Translations under genes and position numbers: made by a program
Notes under the pieces: generated by a model
The model's input: the letters and a program-made list of their open reading frames with translations, nothing else
Told to the model about the DNA's origin: nothing
Databases searched by the model: none
Shown here: positions 45,738 to 55,316 of the stretch, piece by piece
Position numbering within the stretch: the first letter of the stretch is position 1
How the letters are laid out: every line of letters starts with the position of its first letter
DNA from: Aminobacter sp. J41
GTDB taxonomy: Bacteria > Pseudomonadota > Alphaproteobacteria > Rhizobiales > Rhizobiaceae
Direction: 5' to 3'
Assembly: GCF_000526635.1 (NCBI RefSeq)
Contig: NZ_JAGL01000022.1
Location: 1 to 64,000 of the forward strand
Length of the DNA: 64,000 nt

Positions 45738-46088
45738 ATGTATGTCGACGGTTTCGTGATCGCGGTGCCGAAAGCCAATATCGAGCGCTACAAGGAGATG
45801 GCGACACTGGGAAAGAACGTATGGATTGAACATGGCGCGCTTTCCTACGTTGAAGCCATCGCCGACGACGTACCGTATGGCGAGATCACTTCTTTCCCCC
45901 GTGCGGTTCAGGCTAGCGAGGATGAGACAGTTGTCTTTGCGTGGATCACTTACCCGTCACGGGAGAAGCGCGATGAAATCAATGCGCAGGTGATGCAGGA
46001 CCCGCGCATGAAAATGGACGACTGGAAAGGTATCTTCGACACCCAGAGAATGATTTACGGCGGCTTTGAGGTCATCGTCGGGAGCTGA
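45738..46088 (+). CDS. DUF1428 domain protein
   Basis: This 116-residue protein is of the DUF1428 family, a dimeric alpha-beta barrel: MYVDGFVIAVPKANIERYKEMA at the start, ALSYVEAIADDVPYGEITSFPRAVQA, VFAWITYPSREKRDEINAQVM, and a C-terminal RMIYGGFEVIV. The function is unknown. It follows the VOC gene with GGGAGGAAAC as binding site and is probably co-transcribed with it. It converges on a small leftward gene only three bases away. Confidence 0.93.
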   Translation: MYVDGFVIAVPKANIERYKEMATLGKNVWIEHGALSYVEAIADDVPYGEITSFPRAVQASEDETVVFAWITYPSREKRDEINAQVMQDPRMKMDDWKGIFDTQRMIYGGFEVIVGS

Positions 46089-46091
46089 CGG

Positions 46092-46319
46092 TTAACGCAG
46101 CTCCTGTAAACCTGCAGTGACCATGTTCAGCGGCAGACGGCCGGAGCGGAATGCGGCATAGACGCGTTCTGAAACGGCTCTTCTGCGCGCAATCTCCCGG
46201 GCTGTTATGCCGAGTTCCCAGCATACGGCGTCGATAACTGGCTGCGTCAGGGCCAGTTCATCCGGCGACAGTTTTTGGCCGAGTAAAGTTACGTTCTCCG
46301 AGTGGTGCCTGGCGGGCAT
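46092..46319 (-). CDS. Small protein with a possible HTH, unknown
   Basis: A 75-residue protein starts at ATG 46319, five bases after GGGAGG. The frame extends 19 codons further but lacks a binding site there. The segment LGITAREIARRRAVSERVYAAFRSGRLPLNM reads like a small helix-turn-helix, which hints at DNA binding. No family was recognised. It converges on DUF1428 with almost no gap. Confidence 0.6.
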   Translation of the reverse strand: MPARHHSENVTLLGQKLSPDELALTQPVIDAVCWELGITAREIARRRAVSERVYAAFRSGRLPLNMVTAGLQELR

Positions 46320-46521
46320 CTGATCCTCCCTGGTGGAGCGATGTTCGGGCGTCGCTCGCCTTGTTATCCCCGCCACAAAATGAGTGTATCGCGGTTTTGC
46401 ACATCATCAAGAAGCATTTTCAGATGCCGCTTTCGGTGTAACCCGTTGCGCCTTCCATGCCGCTTGTTAATCCTTTCGCTCACGGCTACCTCTGGTTGCC
46501 CAGCAAAAGGAGAGCATCTGC

Positions 46522-46914
46522 ATGAATCGCCATGACGTCAAACCGGTCGGCGAGCTAACCCTGCGCACCCTCGCGATGCCGGCTGACGCGAACGCGGCCG
46601 GGGACATCTTCGGCGGCTGGGTGATGGCGCAGATGGACCTTGCCTGCGGTATCCGCGCCGCCGAGCGGGCGAAGGGCCGGGTGGTTACCGCCGCGGTAAA
46701 GGAAATGTCTTTTGCTAAGCCGATGAAGGTCGGCGACACGCTCTGCATCTACATCGACATCACCAGGGTCGGCCGCACCTCGATGACGCTTCGCGTCGAG
46801 GCCTGGGCGCAGCGCTATCTGTCGGACCTGATGGAGCGGGTGACGCATGCCGACTTCGTCATGGTTGCCGTCGACAAGGACGGCGTGCCGACGCCGGTGC
46901 CTCAGGAAGACTGA
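46522..46914 (+). CDS. Acyl-CoA thioesterase, YciA type
   Basis: This 130-residue hot-dog thioesterase shows the YciA/BACH signature AMPADANAAGDIFGGWVMAQMDLACGI with the catalytic Asp, then VVTAAVKEMSFAKPMKVGDTLCIY. It hydrolyses acyl-CoAs of broad chain length. AAAGGAGA precedes the ATG. It converges on the HxlR regulator with a six-base gap. Confidence 0.92.
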   Translation: MNRHDVKPVGELTLRTLAMPADANAAGDIFGGWVMAQMDLACGIRAAERAKGRVVTAAVKEMSFAKPMKVGDTLCIYIDITRVGRTSMTLRVEAWAQRYLSDLMERVTHADFVMVAVDKDGVPTPVPQED

Positions 46915-46920
46915 TCCTCA

Positions 46921-47286
46921 CTACGCTTCGTCGTCGAACTTCCGCCGCGCCTCATTGATGTGGCCGATGTTTTGCCGCGCCCAGTCGCCCAAGGCCTTGA
47001 CCGGCTCGCGCAGGCCGCGGCCAAGTTCGGTGAGTTCATAATCGACGCGCGGCGGGATGGTCGGATAGACAGTGCGCGTCACCAGCCCATCCCGCTCCAG
47101 CCCGCGCAGCGTGGTCGTCAGCATCTTCTGCGAGATGTTGCCGATCAGGCGCCGTAACTCGCTGAAACGCATCGGCCCGTCGCTCAGCAACTCGACCACG
47201 AGGACCGTCCATTTGTCGCCCACCCGGGAGAGCACGTCGCTGACGGCGCGGCAGGCGGTTTCGTCACGGTGACTCAGTGTCAACAA
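46921..47286 (-). CDS. HxlR-family transcriptional regulator
   Basis: This 121-residue winged-helix protein shows the HxlR/DUF24 layout: [59 protein letters not shown] cysteine at residue 12, just before the domain, corresponds to the sensing cysteine of quinone and electrophile sensors such as YodB. It is divergent from an NADPH:FMN reductase gene, with a GTATC-N5-GATAC site between them. It is likely the repressor of that gene. Confidence 0.92.
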   Translation of the reverse strand: MLTLSHRDETACRAVSDVLSRVGDKWTVLVVELLSDGPMRFSELRRLIGNISQKMLTTTLRGLERDGLVTRTVYPTIPPRVDYELTELGRGLREPVKALGDWARQNIGHINEARRKFDDEA

Positions 47287-47331
47287 AGTGCCTCCTTGTC
47301 CGCTGCGTCAATAGTTTCATATCTAGTGTCA

Positions 47332-47346
47332 GTATCATTTAGATAC
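47332..47346. promoter_or_regulatory. Candidate HxlR operator
   Basis: GTATC-ATTTA-GATAC is a perfect 5-bp inverted repeat in the 86-base gap between the HxlR gene and the divergent reductase gene, with a further related half-site (ATATCTA) to its left. Confidence 0.5.
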
Positions 47347-47372
47347 CAACTTGGCGCGAGAAGGACTTTACC

Positions 47373-47975
47373 ATGGCCAAACCCAAAATCGGAGTGATCA
47401 TCGGTTCAACCCGCGAGGGGCGTTTCGGCGATAAACCTGCAGAGTGGATTGCGGAGCTGGCCAGGGAGACGGGCGAGTTCGATGTCGAGATCGTGGATCT
47501 TCGCGATTTCCCGCTGCCGTTCTTCGAGGATCCGGCATCGCCGGCATGGGCTCCGTCCAAGTCGGACGTGGCGCGGTCATGGCAGCAGAAGGTCGCCAGC
47601 TTTGACGGCTACATCATGACCGCCGCCGAGTACAACCACAGCCCCAGCGGCGTTCTCAAGAACGCGCTCGACTATGCCTACAACGAGTGGAAGAACAAGC
47701 CGGTCGCCTTCGTTGGTTACGGCGGCGTTGGCGGCGCGCGCGCTGTCGAGCAGCTGCGCCTGATCGCGATCGAGCTGCAGATGGCGCCCATCCGCACCGG
47801 CGTTCATATCGTCTGGGCCGACTACGCGCAGATCGCCTCCGGGGAGAAGAAGTTCTCCGACATGCCGCACCTCGTCCAGAGCGGCAAGGACATGCTTAAC
47901 CAGTTCGCCTGGTGGGTGAACGCGCTGAAGAACGCCCGCGAGGCGAGCGCCCAGCATCAGGAAGCGGCGGAATAA
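47373..47975 (+). CDS. NADPH-dependent FMN reductase / quinone reductase
   Basis: This 200-residue flavodoxin-fold enzyme has FMN-binding GSTREGRFGDKPAEW at the N-terminus, DGYIMTAAEYNHSPSGVLKNALDYAYNEWKNKPVAFVGYGGVGGARA and a C-terminal helix. It belongs to the NAD(P)H-dependent oxidoreductase family that reduces quinones, azo compounds or chromate. Divergence from a HxlR regulator suggests induction by electrophiles or quinones. A bidirectional terminator follows. Confidence 0.92.
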   Translation: MAKPKIGVIIGSTREGRFGDKPAEWIAELARETGEFDVEIVDLRDFPLPFFEDPASPAWAPSKSDVARSWQQKVASFDGYIMTAAEYNHSPSGVLKNALDYAYNEWKNKPVAFVGYGGVGGARAVEQLRLIAIELQMAPIRTGVHIVWADYAQIASGEKKFSDMPHLVQSGKDMLNQFAWWVNALKNAREASAQHQEAAE

Positions 47976-47997
47976 TCGCCGCACGTGTCACCAAGAG

Positions 47998-48027
47998 AAA
48001 AAGGCCGGCATTGCTCCGGCCTTTTTT
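47998..48027. terminator. Bidirectional terminator
   Basis: AAGGCCGG (48001-48008) pairs with CCGGCCTT (48016-48023). An A run lies on the left and TTTT on the right, between the convergent reductase and CNNM genes. Confidence 0.85.
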
Positions 48028-48051
48028 GTTCTTAGAGATTGCAAGGACTGC

Positions 48052-49362
48052 TCAAGCGACCACGCCCCGGTGCGTTTTGATGAGGCGGGTTGCAAGGATC
48101 TTGTCGATGCGGCGGCCGTCAAGGTCGACCACTTCAAAGCGCCAACCGAGGGCATCAACATACTCGCCGACTTCCGGCAGCTTGTGCATGTAGGACAGCA
48201 CGAAGCCCGCCAGAGTCTCGTAGTCCCGCTTCTCAGGCAGTTCGATGTGCAGAATGTCGGCCATCTCGTCGGTCGGCAAGTAGCCGGCCAGCAGCCATGA
48301 CCCGTCCGGACGTTCGACGGCTGCGGGCTCTTCCTCTTCGTCGAGGTCCGACTTGAAGACGCCGACAATCGTCTCGAGAATGTCGGCAGGCGTCACGACG
48401 CCTTCGAAATTGCCATACTCGTCATGGACCAGTGCCATCGGCGTGGCGGCTTCCTTGAGCGTCGTCAGCACGTCGAGCGCGTCGGCTGTGTCGTGCACGA
48501 TCGGCGCCGGGTGGATCAATTCGGACAGTTCGAACGGCTTGCGCTCGACCAGCATCGCCAGCACCTCGCGCGCTTTCACGACGCCGACCATCTCGTCGAC
48601 GCTGCCGTTGCCGACAGGCAGCAGCGAGCGCGGGGTCTCGACCAGCTTCTTGCGCAGGGTCGACTTGCTGTCGGTGAGGTCGATCCAGTCGACTTCGGTA
48701 CGCGGCGTCATCAGCGCGCGCACGCTGCGATCCGCGAGGCGCATGACACCGGCGATCATCTTGCGCTCGTCGCTCTCGACGACGCCGTGGCTCTCTGCCT
48801 CGGCGATCAGGTTGACGATTTCCTCGTCCGTGACCTTTGAGCCGCCTTCCTCATTCTGGCCCAGGAGGCGAAGGACCGTTTTGCCGGAAATGTCGAGCAG
48901 CCAGACGAGCGGCGCTGCAACGATCGACAGAAGGCGCATGCCGCCGGCAACGCGCGAGGCGACAGCCTCCGGATTGCGGAGGGCTATCTGCTTCGGAACC
49001 AGTTCGCCGATGATCAGCGAGCCATAGGTGATAAGCGCGACGACGAGACCAACGCCAAGGGTGCCGGCAACGCTGGCCGGCACGCCAACCGAAAGCATCC
49101 ATTCGGACATGCGCTGACCGAGCGTTGCGCCCGAAAAGGCACCCGACAGGACGCCAACGAGGGTGATGCCGATCTGAACGGTCGACAGGAAGCGACCCGG
49201 ATCGGCCGCGAGTTTGCTGGCGACGGCAGCGCCGGTATCTCCCTTCTCGGCCATCGCACTAAGGCGGGATGGACGGGAGGAGACGACGGCCAGCTCCGAC
49301 ATGGCCAGAAGTCCGTTGACGCAGATGAGAACTACGACGACAGCGATTTCAAGGTATAGCAT
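48052..49362 (-). CDS. Hemolysin-family CNNM/CorC membrane protein
   Basis: This 436-residue protein has an N-terminal DUF21/CNNM domain (about 1-190, with four hydrophobic segments and ISELAVVSSRPSRL-like start), two CBS domains (RALMTPRTEVDWIDL and VHDEYGNFEGVVTPADILETIVG), and a C-terminal CorC/HlyC domain (DGSWLLAGYLPTDEMADIL). Relatives take part in Mg2+ or Co2+ export or homeostasis. True haemolysis is not implied by the family name. Confidence 0.93.
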   Translation of the reverse strand: MLYLEIAVVVVLICVNGLLAMSELAVVSSRPSRLSAMAEKGDTGAAVASKLAADPGRFLSTVQIGITLVGVLSGAFSGATLGQRMSEWMLSVGVPASVAGTLGVGLVVALITYGSLIIGELVPKQIALRNPEAVASRVAGGMRLLSIVAAPLVWLLDISGKTVLRLLGQNEEGGSKVTDEEIVNLIAEAESHGVVESDERKMIAGVMRLADRSVRALMTPRTEVDWIDLTDSKSTLRKKLVETPRSLLPVGNGSVDEMVGVVKAREVLAMLVERKPFELSELIHPAPIVHDTADALDVLTTLKEAATPMALVHDEYGNFEGVVTPADILETIVGVFKSDLDEEEEPAAVERPDGSWLLAGYLPTDEMADILHIELPEKRDYETLAGFVLSYMHKLPEVGEYVDALGWRFEVVDLDGRRIDKILATRLIKTHRGVVA

Positions 49363-49533
49363 TTGCGTGAGATAACATCCGTCGCAGCGTTAAGCGACAG
49401 GGATTTTGGGCGAGGCCCGCCTGTCAGCGGCAGGCGGGCGCCCGAGAGACAGGGAAGCGGCCAGACCTTCACCGAATGGATGACGCGGCAGGCGTAAGTG
49501 AAAGCTCGGCGACAAGCTCCGCAGGGCAGGCGG

Positions 49534-50226
49534 CTATTTGCAATAGGTGCCGCCGTTGCGCCGCTCCGCGAGATCGAAGTGGAGGTGGTCGGCGTGATCG
49601 GCATCGCTTCCGGGCCCCAGCACCGTCTTGAACGGCCCGCAGGCCTTGTCCCGCAAGTGCTTCAGCAGCCGGGCGTGATTGGGCCTCGACTTGCCGTAGT
49701 CACGGATCTCGTATGTGTCGCCGTCCTTCAGGACCAGCGCCGAGAGATCGAGCGCATTGCCGAACGCATGTTCAGACAGCTTCTTCGTGCCGTTGCGGGG
49801 ACGGCAGACATACCCGGATGCCTGGTTGATCGCGACCAGGTCGCTGCCAAGTTCCTTTCGCACGGCCGGACGCACCGTGTCGCGGACGTAGCGGGCGGCC
49901 GCGAGTGCCATCGGGCAGGAGAGCGTCGGGGCAGGGCGAATGTCCACGCCGCCGCCGAGCGAGGAAACCTCGAGCGGACTCGATACCCGGCAGCCGCCCG
50001 ATCGGATGGCCGGCAAGCTTTTGAACTCGACGCCCAGCTTCCGCAATTCGGCGTGGCACTGCTGCTCCGATCTGGAGACGCCGCTGTCAGCCTTTGCTTC
50101 GGGCTTCGCGATGGCTTTCGGGCGGGGAGGTGGCGGTGACATCGTCTCCGGCAGCTCATCGCCGGAGGCGGGAAGGGCCGACAGGATGATCAATAGGGTG
50201 AACGCGCGCCGGTTGAAGATCCTCAT
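49534..50226 (-). CDS. Extensin-family secreted protein with LAS-peptidase-like motifs
   Basis: This 230-residue exported protein has a signal peptide at 1-22. A Pro/Lys-rich linker precedes an extensin-like C-terminal domain with six cysteines. The segment SEHAFGNALD (151-160) has the SxHxxGxAxD zinc-binding form of LAS peptidases (VanY, M15 type), and HLH at 214-216 supplies the HxH. This suggests a periplasmic D-Ala-D-Ala-type or other peptidoglycan hydrolase rather than anything related to plant extensin. The zinc-site reading is mine. Confidence 0.85.
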   Translation of the reverse strand: MRIFNRRAFTLLIILSALPASGDELPETMSPPPPRPKAIAKPEAKADSGVSRSEQQCHAELRKLGVEFKSLPAIRSGGCRVSSPLEVSSLGGGVDIRPAPTLSCPMALAAARYVRDTVRPAVRKELGSDLVAINQASGYVCRPRNGTKKLSEHAFGNALDLSALVLKDGDTYEIRDYGKSRPNHARLLKHLRDKACGPFKTVLGPGSDADHADHLHFDLAERRNGGTYCK

Positions 50227-50410
50227 GACTCCGGAAGGTGGCGCAGGAATCGATCGCGACCAGCGCCGGCGCGATCACATGGCGTGACGGCATGTTGCGA
50301 TTCTGTTTGGGCGGCAGCGGCCGAGCCGCGCACGGCACCTGATTTCAGATGACAATTTGCCCTGAACCTGCGCAAAGACGGATCGTCAAAGCCCTTGTTC
50401 GGGAATCGTC

Positions 50411-50761
50411 ATGTCGCTGCTTCTCTCACCCAAGGTATTACCGGTACTTCTTCTTCTGGCATCCAACGTCTTCATGACGTTTGCATGGTACGGACACCTG
50501 AAATTCAAGACGGCACCGCTTTATGCCGCCGTGATGTTCAGCTGGATGATTGCGCTGGTCGAGTACTGGCTGGCGGTGCCTGCGAACCGAATCGGCCATG
50601 GCGTGTATTCTGCCGCCGAGCTCAAGACGATCCAGGAGGTCATTACTCTGTGCGTCTTCGTAGTTTTCTCTGTCTTCTACCTGAAGGAGGCGATCACGTG
50701 GAACCATGTGCTGGGGTTTGCGCTGATTGCGGCGGGGGCGGCCGTCATCTTCCGCGCCTGA
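50411..50761 (+). CDS. DMT-superfamily (DUF486) small membrane protein
   Basis: This 116-residue, four-helix membrane protein matches DUF486: LLLLASNVFMTFAWYGHLKF, YAAVMFSWMIALVEYWLAVPANRIGHGVYSAAELKTIQEVITLCVFVVFSVFYLKEAI, and WNHVLGFALIAAGAAVIF. Members resemble half-size EmrE-like transporters, but the substrate is unknown. The ATG at 50411 has only a weak binding site. Confidence 0.92.
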   Translation: MSLLLSPKVLPVLLLLASNVFMTFAWYGHLKFKTAPLYAAVMFSWMIALVEYWLAVPANRIGHGVYSAAELKTIQEVITLCVFVVFSVFYLKEAITWNHVLGFALIAAGAAVIFRA

Positions 50762-50857
50762 CGCTTTTGTGGAAGCGGTGGGTTGGCGGCGGCGCCCCGC
50801 GAAATTGTTCGTGAAAACTCACTCAAACTTGCTATATTTAGCCCTGAACATGCGTTG

Positions 50858-50897
50858 AACGGTTCGTTGGCCAAGGCTGCCGAGCCGTTTTATTTTT
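50858..50897 (+). terminator. Terminator hairpin inside the greA leader
   Basis: AACGGTTCG (50858-50866) pairs with CGAGCCGTT (50881-50889, one G-U) across a 14-base loop and is followed by TTTTATTTTT. It lies about 55 bases upstream of greA, with TATATT at 50833-50838 as a possible -10 before it. Transcripts from that promoter would mostly end as a short RNA of about 50 nt. Confidence 0.55.
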
Positions 50898-50952
50898 GTC
50901 TCAACCCCGGAGAGAAAGGGGGTTGGTGGATGTGCAGGAAAGGTCGACTGAG

Positions 50953-51426
50953 ATGAACAAGGTCCCGATGACGGTCCGCGGATTCGAGGCGCTGAAGGAA
51001 GAACTGCGCTGGCGTCAGCAGGAGGAGCGTCCTCGCATTATCGAGGCCATCTCCGAAGCCCGGGCTCATGGCGACCTGTCCGAGAATGCGGAATACCACT
51101 CCGCGAAGGAGGCGCAGAGCCTGAACGAGGGTCGAATCAACGAGCTTGAAGACCTGATCGCGCGCGCCGATGTCATCGACGTGTCGAAGCTGTCCGGCGA
51201 CACCATCAAGTTCGGCGCCACGGTCGTCCTCGTCGACGAGGAGACCGAGGAAGAGAAGACCTACCAGATCGTCGGCGACCAGGAAGCCGATGTGAAGGCC
51301 GGCCGCATCTCCATTTCCTCGCCCATCGCGCGCGCGCTGATTGGCAAGGGTGTCGGCGACGAGATCGAAGTGAACGCACCCGGCGGCGCCCGCGGCTACG
51401 AGATCGTCGAGCTGCGCTGGGTCTAG
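50953..51426 (+). CDS. greA: Transcription elongation factor GreA
   Basis: This 157-residue GreA rescues backtracked RNA polymerase by stimulating transcript cleavage. The N-terminal coiled coil shows [50 protein letters not shown] with the catalytic acidic tip (Asp-Glu in DLSENAEY), and the C-terminal FKBP-like domain ends in YEIVELRW. I start at ATG 50953; the upstream open frame crosses the leader. The greA-lpsB adjacency matches the Sinorhizobium LPS core region. Confidence 0.97.
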   Translation: MNKVPMTVRGFEALKEELRWRQQEERPRIIEAISEARAHGDLSENAEYHSAKEAQSLNEGRINELEDLIARADVIDVSKLSGDTIKFGATVVLVDEETEEEKTYQIVGDQEADVKAGRISISSPIARALIGKGVGDEIEVNAPGGARGYEIVELRWV

Positions 51427-51432
51427 ACCCCG

Positions 51433-52515
51433 GTGACCTCCGAAAAAACGCATGAGGCCACCCGCGTCGACCCGGCGCGGGTGCGTGTCATTGTGCCCAA
51501 CTTCAAGCGGCGCCTGTCCGGCGTGACGAGCACGATCATCCAGCTCGTTCCGCTGCAGGTGAAGATGATTGGGCTTGCGGCGCTGGGGCCTGGCCTGCCT
51601 GCGCATCTGCCCAAGCTGCGCTGGTGGCAGGTGCCGGCTCTGCTGCGCCGCCCCGTTGGCGGCGGCGTGCGTGTCTGGCATGCGCGGCGCAATGTCGAGA
51701 TGATCGGCGGGCTGATCCTGCGCGACATCTTTCGCGCGCCGATGAAGATCGTCTTCACCTCGGCCTCGCAGCGCCACCACAAGCGCCTTACCCGCTTCCT
51801 GATCGACCGGATGGATGCGGTCATCGCGACCAGCAACAAGACGGCGGCGTACCTGGAAGTGCCGAATACCGTGATCATGCACGGCATCGACACTGAGCGG
51901 TTCCACGTGCCCGCGAACAGGGCGGAAGCGGCGAAGGAAGTAGGGCTCGATCCGACCCGGCTCTATGCCGGCTGCTTCGGTCGTGTGCGCCACCAGAAGG
52001 GCACGGACCTCTTCGTCGACACGATGATTGCACTGTTGCCCCGTTATCCGGAATGGTCGGCGATCGTTGCAGGCCGGGCGACTGCGCAGCACCAGGAATT
52101 CGAGGATGGCCTCAAGCGCCGCGTAGCTGAAGCTGGCCTTTCCGACCGCATCCTCTTCGTCGGCGAACATACCGACATCGACCGCTGGTACCGCGCGCTG
52201 TCGCTCTATGTCGCGCCGCAGCGCTGGGAAGGTTTTGGACTGACGCCGCTGGAAGCAATGGCGAGCGGTGTGCCGGTCGTGGCAGCTGATGTCGGCGCGT
52301 TTTCCGAGCTGGTGCCTTCAGAGGCCGGCGTCATCATTCCGCCTGGGGACGGCGAGGCGATGGTCCGAGAAGTCGAGCGCTACCTGGCCGACAACGAGCT
52401 GCGAGAGCGGCAGGGCGTCGCCGCGCGGGCGCATGTCGAACGGGATTTCCAGCTGATCGGCGAAGCGAAGAAGCTCATCGCCATCTATGAAGGGTTGATG
52501 GGGCAGGGGCGCTAG
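51433..52515 (+). CDS. lpsB: LPS core glycosyltransferase (LpsB/LpcC type, GT4)
   Basis: This 360-residue GT4 glycosyltransferase starts at GTG 51433, seven bases after greA. It shows VIVPNFKRRLSGVTSTIIQLVPLQ, VIMHGIDTERFHVP, and the C-terminal nucleotide-sugar motif EGFGLTPLEAMASGVPVVAADVGAF (E-x7-E). It is close in form to LpsB of Sinorhizobium meliloti and LpcC of Rhizobium leguminosarum, mannosyltransferases that act on the Kdo-proximal LPS core, and the greA/lrp/trxB/lsrB setting supports this. Confidence 0.9.
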   Translation: MTSEKTHEATRVDPARVRVIVPNFKRRLSGVTSTIIQLVPLQVKMIGLAALGPGLPAHLPKLRWWQVPALLRRPVGGGVRVWHARRNVEMIGGLILRDIFRAPMKIVFTSASQRHHKRLTRFLIDRMDAVIATSNKTAAYLEVPNTVIMHGIDTERFHVPANRAEAAKEVGLDPTRLYAGCFGRVRHQKGTDLFVDTMIALLPRYPEWSAIVAGRATAQHQEFEDGLKRRVAEAGLSDRILFVGEHTDIDRWYRALSLYVAPQRWEGFGLTPLEAMASGVPVVAADVGAFSELVPSEAGVIIPPGDGEAMVREVERYLADNELRERQGVAARAHVERDFQLIGEAKKLIAIYEGLMGQGR

Positions 52516-52527
52516 GCGCCGGTCCCG

Positions 52528-53001
52528 TCAGCCGATTGCGACCGCGCCTTCGTCCTTGACCGGCCTGATGGTCAGCGCGGTACGCACGGTGCCGACATTC
52601 GGCGCCGAGGTAAGTTCCTCGATCACGAAGTTCTGGAACGTCGCGAGATCGCTGGCCACGCAGTACAGCATGAAGTCGGATTCGCCCGATACCATCCAGG
52701 CCTGCCGTACGATCGGCCAGGCGCGGGTGAGCTCAGCGAATTTCTTCAGTTCGGTTTCGGACTGATTGTTGAGGCCGATGGAGCAGAAGGCTACGACATC
52801 GAACCCGAGCTGCGACGTGTCGAGGATGGCGCGGTAGCGGCGTATGATGCCGGCGTCTTCCAGTCGCTTTACCCGTCGAAGGCATGGCGGCGCCGATATC
52901 CCCACCCGGCGCGACAGTTCGACATTTGTCATCCGGCCGTCTTCCTGAAGCTCTTTCAGGATTTTCCAGTCGATGTTGTCGAGGTCGGCCTTGATGGGCA
53001 T
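52528..53001 (-). CDS. lrp: Lrp/AsnC-family regulator
   Basis: This 157-residue regulator has an N-terminal HTH (LDNIDWKILKELQEDGRMTNVELSRRVGISAPPCLRRVKRLEDAGIIRRYRAIL) and a C-terminal RAM ligand-binding domain (AFCSIGLNNQSETELKKF, ending EELTSAPNVGTVRTALTI). It converges on lpsB and is divergent from trxB across 250 bases. In S. meliloti a regulator of this family lies in the same LPS region. The effector amino acid is unknown. Confidence 0.93.
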   Translation of the reverse strand: MPIKADLDNIDWKILKELQEDGRMTNVELSRRVGISAPPCLRRVKRLEDAGIIRRYRAILDTSQLGFDVVAFCSIGLNNQSETELKKFAELTRAWPIVRQAWMVSGESDFMLYCVASDLATFQNFVIEELTSAPNVGTVRTALTIRPVKDEGAVAIG

Positions 53002-53244
53002 GTCGTGTTCCGAGGTGGCTGAGGGGTGTGCAGACGAGTGAGGTTGACGCTAGCCAGAATCGCCGCACGCCTTGGGGATTTGAAGGCATTGTGCACCGCC
53101 GCTGGCAGACAGGCAAACCTATCCCCAGAGATTGCGGCACGCAACAAATCGCCGCCTTGCAAGCAGTGCATACCAACACCTAGATTAGGCATCATCCAGC
53201 ATACCAATTTGTAGCCGCGCCGAGCATGCGAAGGCGGGGAGTAG

Positions 53245-54228
<984 letters not shown>

Positions 54229-54260
54229 GCCTCAGAGGGTTTTGGAAGGGAACAGCGGAT

Positions 54261-55157
54261 ATGGCACTCGACTGGGACAAGCTGCGCGTATTCCACGCGG
54301 CCGCCGAAGCCGGGTCATTCACACATGCTGCCGAGGCTCTGCGCCTGTCGCAGTCCGCAATCTCGCGCCAGGTTAGCGCGCTGGAGCAGGATGTCGGCGT
54401 TCCGCTGTTCCACCGCCATGCGCGTGGTCTCGTCCTGACCGAGCAGGGCGAGATCCTCTACCAGACGGCGCATGAAGTGCTAATGAAGCTGGAAACCGTC
54501 AGGATGCGCCTGACGGAGGCCAAGGACCGACCGTCCGGCCCGCTGCGCGTGACCACGACTGTGGGCCTCGGTTCGGGGTGGCTTACCGAGCGCGTTCAGG
54601 AGTTCCTCGACCTCTATCCCGAGATTCAGCTGCAGCTAATTCTTGCCAACGAGGAACTCGATCTGACCATGCGCCAGGCCGACTGCGCCATTCGCCTGCG
54701 TCAGCCGCAGCAGCCGGACCTGATCCAGCGCAAGCTGTTCACCGTGCACTTCCACGTCTACGCGGCGCCCTCGTACGTCAATAAGTTCGGCAAGCCGCGT
54801 TCGATGGAGGAGCTCGATCAGCACCGAATCGTTACCTTCGGCGAGCCGGTGCCGACTCACCTGGCAGACATGAACTGGCTGGAGACCGCTGGCCTGCCTG
54901 AAGGGCAGAAGCGAACGGCGGCGCTGCAGATCAACAACATCATGTCGCTGAAGATCGCGGTTCAGCGCGGTGCGGGCGTTGCCATCCTGCCGGACTACAT
55001 GGTCGACAAGGATTCGGGCCTGCTGCAGCTGATGCCGGAGACGGAGGTGCCGTCGTTCGACACCTACTTCTGCTACCCCGACGCGATGAAGAATCAGGTG
55101 AAACTGCATGTCTTCCGCGATTTCCTGCTCGCGAAGGCGCGTAGCTGGAATTTCTGA
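54261..55157 (+). CDS. lsrB: LysR-family regulator (LsrB/VtlR type)
   Basis: This 298-residue LysR protein has an N-terminal HTH (LRVFHAAAEAGSFTHAAEALRLSQSAISRQVSALEQDVGVPLFHR) and a periplasmic-binding-type effector domain. Only two cysteines are present (Cys142, Cys271). Its position after trxB and near lpsB and lrp matches LsrB of S. meliloti, which controls LPS genes, oxidative-stress genes and symbiosis; its Brucella and Agrobacterium counterpart VtlR activates abcR small RNAs. The AbcR-like RNA just downstream strengthens the assignment. Confidence 0.9.
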   Translation: MALDWDKLRVFHAAAEAGSFTHAAEALRLSQSAISRQVSALEQDVGVPLFHRHARGLVLTEQGEILYQTAHEVLMKLETVRMRLTEAKDRPSGPLRVTTTVGLGSGWLTERVQEFLDLYPEIQLQLILANEELDLTMRQADCAIRLRQPQQPDLIQRKLFTVHFHVYAAPSYVNKFGKPRSMEELDQHRIVTFGEPVPTHLADMNWLETAGLPEGQKRTAALQINNIMSLKIAVQRGAGVAILPDYMVDKDSGLLQLMPETEVPSFDTYFCYPDAMKNQVKLHVFRDFLLAKARSWNF

Positions 55158-55201
55158 GACGTCCTTGGGCGTTTTGCTGCGAAACCGGGCATCTTTCGGA
55201 A

Positions 55202-55229
55202 AAAGCCTGCCGCGACGGCAGGCTTTTTT
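55202..55229 (+). terminator. Terminator of lsrB
   Basis: GCCTGCCG (55205-55212) pairs with CGGCAGGC (55216-55223) and is followed by TTTTTT, about 45 bases after the lsrB stop. Confidence 0.9.
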
Positions 55230-55276
55230 GTTCCAGGTCAGCTATGCTGCATCCGCATAGGTGCATTGCGAAAGAG

Positions 55277-55310
55277 ATTGCTTGCAATTTGAGCAGGAAG
55301 CGCCCATATC
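55277..55310 (+). promoter_or_regulatory. Promoter and candidate LysR operator of the small RNA
   Basis: TTGCAA (55282-55287) and CATATC (55305-55310) are separated by 17 bases and form a plausible -35/-10 pair. The palindrome ATTGC-TT-GCAAT (55277-55288) covers the -35 and has the size of a LysR-type half-operator, so LsrB itself is the obvious candidate regulator. Confidence 0.55.
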
Positions 55311-55316
55311 AACGCC

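Noticed and set aside
49415-49439. 9-bp GC-rich hairpin between the CNNM and extensin genes
   Set aside because: No T run on either side and 95 bases from the nearest stop; not called a terminator.
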